Source: an uncultured Lachnospiraceae bacterium (GTDB lineage: Bacteria > Bacillota > Clostridia > Lachnospirales > Lachnospiraceae). Taken from it: a stretch of DNA of 12,156 nucleotides. Position numbers and translations under genes: made by a program. Every line of letters starts with the position of its first letter. Within the stretch, counting starts at the first letter, position 1. The stretch is from contig CAKRNW010000069.1 in the NCBI GenBank assembly GCA_934371505.1, positions 1-12,156 on the forward strand. Reading direction: 5' to 3'. Shown here piece by piece: positions 6,897-12,156 of this stretch. The notes beneath the pieces are model-generated. The model saw only the letters and a program-made list of their open reading frames with translations. It was not told the origin of the DNA and ran no database searches.

Positions 6897-6946
6897 CAAA
6901 AAAGCAGCATCTCAAATCTCCTTTTCACAAGGTCTCGGATGCTGCT
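6897..6946 (-). terminator. Terminator of the pgm - lipoprotein - pyrF operon
   Basis: AGCAGCATC (6903-6911) and GATGCTGCT (6938-6946) form a perfect 9-bp stem, with a further inner CCTT/AAGG stem. On the minus strand it is followed by a run of T (complement of the A-run 6897-6903). It lies about 45 bp behind the pyrF stop. The plus strand has only a T-rich tail, so it acts mainly on the minus strand. Confidence 0.88.
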
Positions 6947-6989
6947 CTCTTTATTTCTTATAGTAATTCTGTCCTATTACAATTCCATC

Positions 6990-7913
6990 CTACTGTAATG
7001 CTCCCTGGATATCCGCAATCATATCCAAAACTGCCTGGCGGGAGGCATCGGCGAAATGCTCTGCGCCAAATTTTGCGTAAACCTCCTGTTTGTAAGCGGC
7101 GATGATGCCACGGGAGGAGTTGACGATGGCACCCAGTCCATCCTCGTTAAAGAAGTGTACCAGATCTTTGCCCTTACCTCCCTGTGCGCCGTAGCCGGGT
7201 ACCAGGATGTAGGTTTTAGGCATGATGGCACGGAGGATTCTGCCCTGCTCCGGGTAAGTCGCACCAACCACTGCACCCACTTCGCTGAAGCCACTCTCGC
7301 CGATGCAGTCACTTCCCCACTCATCTACCATTTTTCCTACCAGTTCGTACAAAGGCTTGCCATCCACCAGCTTGTCCTGTAACTCTCCGCTGCTGGGGTT
7401 GGAAGTCTTTACCAGAACGAAAATACCACGGTTGTTTTCCTTGCAGACTTTTATGAAGGGTTTCACACCATCGGAGCCAAGGTAAGGATTGACAGTAGCA
7501 AAGTCCTCATCAAAACCGGCATAAGTCTGGGAGCCAACCTGGACTTTGCCCAGATGTCCTACGGCATAAGCCTCGGAGGTGGAACCGATGTCACCACGTT
7601 TCACATCGCCGATGACCACCAGTCCCTTTTCCTTACAGTAATCAACGGTCTTTTTGAAGACAATGACACCCTCAACCCCAAACTGCTCATACATGGCAAT
7701 CTGAGGTTTTACTGCAGGAATCAAATCGTAAATCGTATCCACAATAGCTTTGTTGAACTGCCAGATGGCTTCTGCCGCTCCTGCCAGTGTTTCTCCCTTT
7801 TCTTCAAAGGCTTTCTTCTGCACCTGTTCCGGGATGTAGTTTAACATGGGGTCTAACCCCACCACGATGGGAGCCTGGGTTTTCTTAATCTTTGCAACTA
7901 ACTGGTCAATCAT
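6990..7913 (-). CDS. pyrF: Orotidine 5'-phosphate decarboxylase
   Basis: The 307-residue protein converts orotidine monophosphate to UMP, the last step of pyrimidine synthesis, in the cytoplasm. The (beta/alpha)8 barrel motifs are plain: VGLDP with Asp21, the catalytic DVKRGDIGST segment with Asp103, Lys105 and Asp108, the phosphate-binding VPGYGAQGG (238-246) and NSSRGI (265-270). At about 300 residues it belongs to the longer PyrF subfamily, not the roughly 240-residue one. The ATG follows AAGGAG by 6 nt, and the upstream lipoprotein gene ends 10 bp before, so the two are co-transcribed. A terminator follows. In many Clostridia pyrF sits with pyrK, pyrD or pyrE; here none follows, and the cas region begins instead. 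Confidence 0.97.
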   Translation of the reverse strand: MIDQLVAKIKKTQAPIVVGLDPMLNYIPEQVQKKAFEEKGETLAGAAEAIWQFNKAIVDTIYDLIPAVKPQIAMYEQFGVEGVIVFKKTVDYCKEKGLVVIGDVKRGDIGSTSEAYAVGHLGKVQVGSQTYAGFDEDFATVNPYLGSDGVKPFIKVCKENNRGIFVLVKTSNPSSGELQDKLVDGKPLYELVGKMVDEWGSDCIGESGFSEVGAVVGATYPEQGRILRAIMPKTYILVPGYGAQGGKGKDLVHFFNEDGLGAIVNSSRGIIAAYKQEVYAKFGAEHFADASRQAVLDMIADIQGALQ

Positions 7914-7923
7914 ACTATTCTCC

Positions 7924-8973
7924 TTATCTTGTCTTTAAAAATATATTTTCCCGCTGTGCCTGTTCGTCGTCCGGGTAGGTTTTCAGATAGCTTTGCATCA
8001 AAGATGCCGCTTCTGTGAAATTCTCCAGCTGCTCACAGGCTACGATTTCATTATATTGAAGTATCTGTAAAATCGGACAGTTTTCCACAGTCTGTCCTGC
8101 CTGGAAGGCCTCCAGGGCTGCCTGCGGATCGTTCATCTTCAACCGGCACATACCCAGCTGGTTATAAATCTCTGCGTCCGGAGTGTTGGCCAAATAGGCT
8201 TCGTATACACTGGAGGCATAATTGTAATCTCCCAGGATTTCCCAGGTTCGTCCCAGATAAAGCACGGCACCTCCGCCTGCGGTATCCTTGGCTCGTTCCA
8301 GATAATCTCTGGCATCCTGGTAGTTTTCCAGATAAAAACAGATTCTTCCTTTATCATAGTCAGACATATCCTTGGCATGATTCGCCATGGCGTTTTCCAG
8401 GTATTCCCTGCCGGCATCCTGATAGCCGCACTCCTTCAACACCTGACAAATGTTAAGAAGCTGGTCAAAATCGGAGGGTGCCAGTTCAATCGCACGGTCA
8501 AAATCCGCCTTGGCACTTTCGTAGTTGTCAGAACTCTGATGCAGAAGGATACTCCCCCGGAGGTACAGGGCATCCTTCTCTTTCGGGAAAAGGCTCAAAA
8601 TCGTGTTGTAAATCCGGATGGCCTGGGCATCGTCTCCCTGCTTATAATAGGCAGTCGCCAGATAGTAGTTCATATCTACATCTATGTTCTGCACTCGGCC
8701 GTTACTGCTTTTGAGTGCTGTCTCAAAGGCCTCTGCCGCATCGGAATACTGGGTCAGTCCCATGAAGGCAAGTCCTTTGGCGCGGTAAAGCAGACGGGTA
8801 TCCTCCCCCGCGCTCTCCGCCTCCTCCAGGCTGGTCAGTGCCTGCTCATAATTTTGCTCTGCAATCGCCTGCATGCCCTCGTCAATATGCTGCCGGCTCA
8901 CTTTTCCACAGCCGGTAAGTGTCAGCACACATACACTGAGGACTGCCAGGCGTGTGACTGCTTTTTTCATCAT
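7924..8973 (-). CDS. TPR-repeat lipoprotein
   Basis: I start this gene at the ATG 8971-8973 (ATG ATG AAA AAA), 6 nt after GAGG, giving 349 residues; the open frame extends 14 codons further upstream into pgm without a ribosome site. The N-terminus is a lipoprotein signal: KK, a hydrophobic run and the lipobox LTGC with Cys22, so the mature protein should be anchored on the outer face of the membrane. The rest (about 27-349) consists of some nine tetratricopeptide repeats, for example LLYRAKGLAFMGLTQYSDAA, DMNYYLATAYYKQGDDAQAI and EIYNQLGMCRLKMNDPQAAL. TPR arrays bind other proteins; the partner is unknown. It lies 20 bp after pgm and 10 bp before pyrF, so it is in their operon, but nothing links it to either pathway. 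Confidence 0.9.
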   Translation of the reverse strand: MMKKAVTRLAVLSVCVLTLTGCGKVSRQHIDEGMQAIAEQNYEQALTSLEEAESAGEDTRLLYRAKGLAFMGLTQYSDAAEAFETALKSSNGRVQNIDVDMNYYLATAYYKQGDDAQAIRIYNTILSLFPKEKDALYLRGSILLHQSSDNYESAKADFDRAIELAPSDFDQLLNICQVLKECGYQDAGREYLENAMANHAKDMSDYDKGRICFYLENYQDARDYLERAKDTAGGGAVLYLGRTWEILGDYNYASSVYEAYLANTPDAEIYNQLGMCRLKMNDPQAALEAFQAGQTVENCPILQILQYNEIVACEQLENFTEAASLMQSYLKTYPDDEQAQRENIFLKTR

Positions 8974-8993
8974 TGGTTTCCTCGTTTCCACGC

Positions 8994-10523
8994 TTAGCTG
9001 CGCAGGGGACTGCAATCCAGACTCTCAAACCGGGTAAAGAAAGGAAGGAGCCATTCCTTGACTTTTGCCACACCGCCGGGCTGTCTGGTTTCGATATTTA
9101 AAGGAAGAATCGGGTCATGGAGAGACATGCGCAGCAACAGCCAGCCCTGGACACCCTCTCTGTCCACGTTGACACGGATTCCCTCATGGTTTACCGGTAC
9201 TTTGGCAAAGCCCTCCTCGTTCTGTACAAACTCGTCAAACTGTTTCAGTACCTGGGCACCGTACTCTTTAAACTCCTCTAAGTTAATCTTAAAGCGGCAC
9301 TCTGCTGCCTCGGCGGGATGTCCCAGCTTTGCGATGGAGGCGGCGATGGATTTGCCCTGTTTCCTGCATCTGGCAAGCTCGCAGATAATCTTTACGCTCA
9401 TGTAAGCGCCATCATCCAGGAAATAGTTCTCCTTCAGTGCGCCGTGTCCCGAAGTCTCAATGGCAAGCTGGCTGTCGATGCCCTCGTTATTCAGACGGAT
9501 GGATTCGTTGATCACATTGCGGTAGCCCCGTCTGAAACGATGGTGTTTCAGTCCCAGCTCCTGCTCTAAAAACGCTGCCAGTTCATCACTGGTCACGGAG
9601 TCGGTCACAATGGTGGTACCGGGATGCTCTCCCGCCACAATGACGCCCATCAGTGCGATGATGGCATTGCGGTTGATTTCCTCGCCGTCAGCAAAGACCG
9701 CTGCTGCCCTGTCCACATCGGTATCAAAAATCACGCCCAAATCTGCTTTGGAATCCACGGTTGCCTTGCGGATTGCCTCCATTGCCTGGGGATTTTCCGG
9801 GTTGGGGATGTGGTTTGGAAAATGTCCATCCGGGTCAAGAAATACACTGCCGGTAGTATCCGCACCCAGAGGCTGTAACACCTGGCTTGCAAAGAAACCG
9901 CCTGCACCGTTTCCGGCATCCACGACGATATGTAAGCCCTGGAGCGGCTTGTCCCCGCCATCCGGCAAAGACTGGCAGATCACATTCCGCAGATGGGCAC
10001 TGTAATGCTCCAGTAAGGGACAGCTTTCCACTGCCTGACGATTTTCTGCAGGAACACATTCGGTATAAACTTCTTCCACGGCATCTTTGATAATCTCATG
10101 GATGTCCTCATGCTCCAGTCCACCCTCTTTGGTAAAAAATTTCAGACCGTTGCGGTTGAAGGGAAGGTGACTGGCGGTAATCATCACGGAGCCGTCATAT
10201 TCCAGTCCCGGAAGTACCGTCGCCATAAACATGGAAGGAGTGGAGGCCAATCCGCAGTCTGCTGCGGCTGCCCCGGTTTCTGTAATTCCATCGATAACAG
10301 CTGTTTTTAATTCATCCGCTGACAAACGGGAATCATGTCCCACTGCCAGTTTCAGTTCCTCCAATTTTTTCCCGGTTCTTTTTGACACGAAATGGACAAA
10401 GCTTTTGGCAAAGTCTCTGGCTGCCTCACTGGTGAGGTTCACATGCTCTCCTTCCATGCCTTCCAGTGCCACGCCACGGATATCACTTCCGTTCTGTAGC
10501 TTATAATACAATTCTCGATTCAT
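8994..10523 (-). CDS. Phosphohexomutase (phosphoglucomutase/phosphomannomutase family)
   Basis: The enzyme moves a phosphate between C1 and C6 of glucose or mannose, linking glycolysis to sugar-nucleotide synthesis. I start at the ATG 10521-10523, 7 nt after AAGGAG, giving 509 residues; the open frame has nine more codons upstream with no ribosome site. Motifs (509-aa numbering): phosphoserine loop TASHLPFNRNG (116-126, Ser118), metal loop DTDVDR (267-272), sugar-binding ETSGHG (356-361) and, in domain 4, RMSLHDP (465-471) where classic members have RxSGTEP. The TASHLP and SLHDP forms mark a distinct branch of the family, so glucose versus mannose preference cannot be called. First gene of the operon with the lipoprotein and pyrF; it is preceded by a hairpin-rich leader. 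Confidence 0.92.
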   Translation of the reverse strand: MNRELYYKLQNGSDIRGVALEGMEGEHVNLTSEAARDFAKSFVHFVSKRTGKKLEELKLAVGHDSRLSADELKTAVIDGITETGAAAADCGLASTPSMFMATVLPGLEYDGSVMITASHLPFNRNGLKFFTKEGGLEHEDIHEIIKDAVEEVYTECVPAENRQAVESCPLLEHYSAHLRNVICQSLPDGGDKPLQGLHIVVDAGNGAGGFFASQVLQPLGADTTGSVFLDPDGHFPNHIPNPENPQAMEAIRKATVDSKADLGVIFDTDVDRAAAVFADGEEINRNAIIALMGVIVAGEHPGTTIVTDSVTSDELAAFLEQELGLKHHRFRRGYRNVINESIRLNNEGIDSQLAIETSGHGALKENYFLDDGAYMSVKIICELARCRKQGKSIAASIAKLGHPAEAAECRFKINLEEFKEYGAQVLKQFDEFVQNEEGFAKVPVNHEGIRVNVDREGVQGWLLLRMSLHDPILPLNIETRQPGGVAKVKEWLLPFFTRFESLDCSPLRS

Positions 10524-10529
10524 TATTTT

Positions 10530-10606
10530 TCTCCTTGTTTTGCATTGCAAAATGCCAATTTCACTTTGTGAAATTTTCCTCTCGATGAGCAGAGGAGCTT
10601 TCTCCT
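10530..10606 (-). promoter_or_regulatory. Hairpin-rich leader of the phosphohexomutase operon
   Basis: The untranslated leader contains four inverted repeats (plus-strand positions): AGGAG/CTCCT (10593-10597 with 10602-10606), CCTCT/AGAGG (10578-10582 with 10591-10595), AATTTCAC/GTGAAATT (10557-10564 with 10568-10575) and TTTTGCA/TGCAAAA (10538-10544 with 10546-10552). The first two share bases and cannot form together, and CTCC-type bases on the plus strand at 10531-10534 mark the ribosome site on the RNA. This could be an attenuator or a translation switch; I do not recognise it as a known riboswitch. Confidence 0.45.
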
Positions 10607-10623
10607 AAATTTATTCTTTCTTT

Positions 10624-10663
10624 ATCTTATCATAATCTTATCATACTTTCCCTGCTGTGGAAA
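10624..10663 (-). promoter_or_regulatory. Putative promoter with 11-bp tandem repeat, phosphohexomutase operon
   Basis: On the minus strand TTTCCA (10658-10663) precedes TAAGAT (10635-10640) by 17 nt. The -10 lies in a perfect tandem repeat, ATCTTATCATA on the plus strand at 10624-10634 and 10635-10645, so two alternative -10 boxes one helical turn apart are possible. No terminator separates this from ldhA upstream, so read-through may also feed the operon. Confidence 0.42.
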
Positions 10664-10665
10664 CT

Positions 10666-11655
10666 CTACGATACCTGGTTCTGCTTTTTGATGGTATCGT
10701 TTTTGAAGTCCATGGCATTCTGCAGGGTGGTATGGGCAATAGCCTCCAAAGCCTCTTCCGTAAGAAATCCCTGATGGGAGGTGACAATCACATTAGGGAA
10801 GGATAACAGCCTTGCGGTAACGGAATGTTCCAGAATATCGTCTTCCCGGTTTTCAAAAACATTGTCTGTTTCTTCCTCATAGACATCCAGACCCACGCCA
10901 AAAAATTTCCGTTCCCGGATGCCTGCAATCAGATCCTCGGTTTTGATGAGGGCACCGCGGGAGGTGTTGACCAGTACCACATTGTCTTTCATCTTCTCAA
11001 TGGTTTCTTTATTGATAAGATGGTAGGTGTCATCCATCAAAGGGCAGTGGAGGGAAATCAAGTCACTCTGGGTCAACACCTCGTCCAGGGTTTTGTACTC
11101 CAGAAAATCCAGACCGGGATTGGGAAATTTATCGTAGGCAATCACCTTCATGCCAAAGCCTTGGCAGATCCTCGCCATCGCCACACCGATCTTGCCTGTT
11201 CCGATAATGCCTGCGGTTTTACCGTAAAAATTGATACCGGTGAGTCCCTGTAAACTAAAGTTGTTCTCTCTGACTTTAATGTAGCCCTTGTGAATATGGC
11301 GGTTGACAGCCAATGCAAGCGCCATGGCATGCTCTGCCACCGCCTCCGGGGAGTACGCAGGAACGCGAAGGACAGTCATTCCTCTTTCCCGTGCAGCTTT
11401 TAAATCTACATTATTAAATCCGGCACAGCGCATGAGGATGCATTTCACCCCCTGGTCTGCCAAGGCATTCACCACATCTGTCCCCACATCGGAACTCACA
11501 AAAGCGCAGACCGCATCAGCTCCTGCTGCAAGACTGACGGTATGCGTGGACAGATCGGTATCCAGATATTCGATTTCCAGTTCCGGGTAGCTGCCGGCAA
11601 TTCTCTCAAAGGAATCCTGGTCATATTTTTTTGTATCAAAAAACACAATTTTCAT
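10666..11655 (-). CDS. ldhA: D-lactate dehydrogenase (D-2-hydroxyacid dehydrogenase)
   Basis: The 329-residue protein reduces pyruvate to D-lactate with NADH, a fermentation step that regenerates NAD+. It has the D-isomer-specific 2-hydroxyacid dehydrogenase layout: an outer catalytic domain at both ends around an NAD-binding Rossmann domain with GTGKIG (152-157) and Asp175 at the strand end, which favours NADH. The catalytic Arg233 in NTSRGALI, an acidic residue in LDVYEEE (about 260-262) and His294 in VTSHQGFLTEEAL are present. Length and the SHQGFLT signature match fermentative LdhA rather than glycerate or phosphoglycerate enzymes. The ATG follows AAGGAG by 9 nt. It has its own promoter, divergent from the regulator gene to the right, and that regulator may control it. 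Confidence 0.93.
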   Translation of the reverse strand: MKIVFFDTKKYDQDSFERIAGSYPELEIEYLDTDLSTHTVSLAAGADAVCAFVSSDVGTDVVNALADQGVKCILMRCAGFNNVDLKAARERGMTVLRVPAYSPEAVAEHAMALALAVNRHIHKGYIKVRENNFSLQGLTGINFYGKTAGIIGTGKIGVAMARICQGFGMKVIAYDKFPNPGLDFLEYKTLDEVLTQSDLISLHCPLMDDTYHLINKETIEKMKDNVVLVNTSRGALIKTEDLIAGIRERKFFGVGLDVYEEETDNVFENREDDILEHSVTARLLSFPNVIVTSHQGFLTEEALEAIAHTTLQNAMDFKNDTIKKQNQVS

Positions 11656-11701
11656 AGGTAATCACTCCTTTACGTTGGTAGTATGCATAGTCTCTTCTAT
11701 T

Positions 11702-11730
11702 AAAATACCATAAAAGTAAAAACTTCACAA
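11702..11730 (-). promoter_or_regulatory. Putative ldhA promoter
   Basis: On the minus strand TTGTGA (11725-11730) and TATTTT (11702-11707) are separated by exactly 17 nt, placing the start near 11695 and giving a leader of about 40 nt with a good ribosome site. It is divergent from the regulator promoter. Confidence 0.55.
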
Positions 11731-11765
11731 TTCCTCTTGACAGATCCTGTTCCCTGCATTACTGT

Positions 11766-11790
11766 TATATTGTATTAAGTTAATAATACA
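11766..11790 (+). promoter_or_regulatory. Promoter and palindromic operator of the GntR-type gene
   Basis: An extended -10 element, TGT followed by TATATT (11766-11771), abuts an inverted repeat TGTATTA (11771-11777) / TAATACA (11784-11790) with a 6-bp spacer. A TTGACA at 11737-11742 is present but lies 23 nt from this -10, too far for a standard pair. The palindrome covers the predicted start site, as an autoregulatory operator would. GntR-family proteins bind such palindromes as dimers, so self-repression is the natural inference. Confidence 0.55.
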
Positions 11791-11817
11791 GATTTCCAAA
11801 AGAAAGGAAGGATGGAC

Positions 11818-12156
11818 ATGGCATGGAATTTAGATTCTGACAGACCGATCTACGCACAGATCGTAGAAATCATTCAAATGCAGATCGTATCCGGCTATTA
11901 CCAGCCTGGAGATAAACTGCCCAGTGTGCGTGAACTCGCCGCCCAGGCAAGTGTAAATCCCAATACCATGCAGAAAGCTTTTGCGGAGCTGGAGCGCAGC
12001 GGTCTGATTCTGACCCAGCGCACGGCAGGCCGTACTGTCACGGAGGATAAAGATATGATTGCATCAATTAAACTAAATCTTGCCAAAGAGCAGGTGGAAA
12101 CTTTTCTGACCCAGATGAAAAAACTGGGGTTCACCAGAGAGGAGATTGTAAGTCTG
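11818..12156 (+). CDS. GntR-family transcription regulator, YtrA-like (3' end cut by window edge)
   Basis: Read by hand: 113 codons from ATG 11818-11820, starting MAWNLDSDRPIYAQIVEII and still open at the edge. An in-frame ATG at 11812 is too close to the AAAGGAAGG ribosome site; the chosen one is 6 nt away. The winged-helix domain fills most of it: a first helix IYAQIVEIIQMQIVSG, then PGDKLPSVRELAAQ, the recognition segment VNPNTMQKAFAELE and the wing GLILTQRTAGRTV. A short C-terminal helix region follows, without a large ligand domain, which is the YtrA type (about 120-130 residues in total), so little is missing. Such regulators usually head operons for ABC transporters, which would be to the right of the window. 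A palindrome over its promoter suggests autoregulation. Confidence 0.9.
   Translation, partial: MAWNLDSDRPIYAQIVEIIQMQIVSGYYQPGDKLPSVRELAAQASVNPNTMQKAFAELERSGLILTQRTAGRTVTEDKDMIASIKLNLAKEQVETFLTQMKKLGFTREEIVSL

Noticed and set aside
8377..8997. 206-codon plus-strand open frame opposite the TPR lipoprotein gene
   Set aside because: Antisense shadow of a well-supported gene; no domain or ribosome site supports it.
8974..9015. Longer lipoprotein start inside the phosphohexomutase gene
   Set aside because: No ribosome site, and it would put 14 residues before the signal peptide; the ATG at 8973 has GAGG at good spacing.
10524..10550. Nine-codon upstream extension of the phosphohexomutase
   Set aside because: The ATG at 10550 is part of the TTTTGCA/TGCAAAA hairpin and has no ribosome site; the ATG at 10523 has AAGGAG 7 nt upstream.
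11737..11765. TTGACA at 11737 paired with TACTGT at 11760 as the regulator promoter
   Set aside because: The spacing is 17 nt, but TACTGT is a poor -10; the extended -10 at 11763-11771 fits better and overlaps the operator.
1..12156. CRISPR array inside the window
   Set aside because: I found no regularly spaced repeats of 25-40 bp anywhere; only the tracrRNA antirepeat relates to a repeat.

Overview
The window looks like part of a Gram-positive, moderately AT-rich Clostridia chromosome, most likely Lachnospiraceae. This rests on the style of the proteins (Cas9, PyrF of about 307 aa, a TASHLP-type sugar phosphomutase, a YtrA-like GntR regulator), the strong AAGGAG ribosome sites and the U-tailed terminators. 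The species cannot be read from this sequence.

Layout, left to right. (1) 1-5917, minus strand: a complete type II-A CRISPR-Cas operon in the order cas9-cas1-cas2-csn2. All junctions overlap (4, 11 and 4 nt). csn2 starts at a GTG and runs off the left edge about a dozen residues short of its usual end, so the repeat-spacer array should lie just outside the window on that side. (2) 5940-6170: a compact control region. A tracrRNA gene on the plus strand, with its own promoter, antirepeat, nexus hairpin and terminator, diverges from cas9. The best cas9 promoter lies beyond the tracrRNA, so the cas9 leader would be antisense to the whole tracrRNA. Several short inverted and direct repeats link the two promoters and the tracrRNA tail. 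(3) 6170-6896: about 0.7 kb without a credible gene but with several short repeats. (4) 6897-10663, minus strand: a probable operon pgm/pmm - TPR lipoprotein - pyrF ending at a strong terminator, with a hairpin-rich leader before the first gene. (5) 10666-11655, minus strand: fermentative D-lactate dehydrogenase. (6) 11737 to the end, plus strand: divergent promoter, palindromic operator and the start of a GntR/YtrA-type regulator, cut by the right edge.

How it works together. Cas1, Cas2 and Csn2 with Cas9 acquire spacers; Cas9 with tracrRNA and crRNA cuts invading DNA. The RuvC and HNH catalytic residues of Cas9 are all present, so the system appears functional. The neighbouring genes are housekeeping metabolism: pyrimidine synthesis, sugar phosphate interconversion and lactate fermentation. 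The cas operon looks more AT-rich than these neighbours and sits directly behind the pyrF terminator, consistent with a module gained by transfer. The least conventional part is the tracrRNA/cas9 promoter region, which may hold a cas9 autoregulation circuit.
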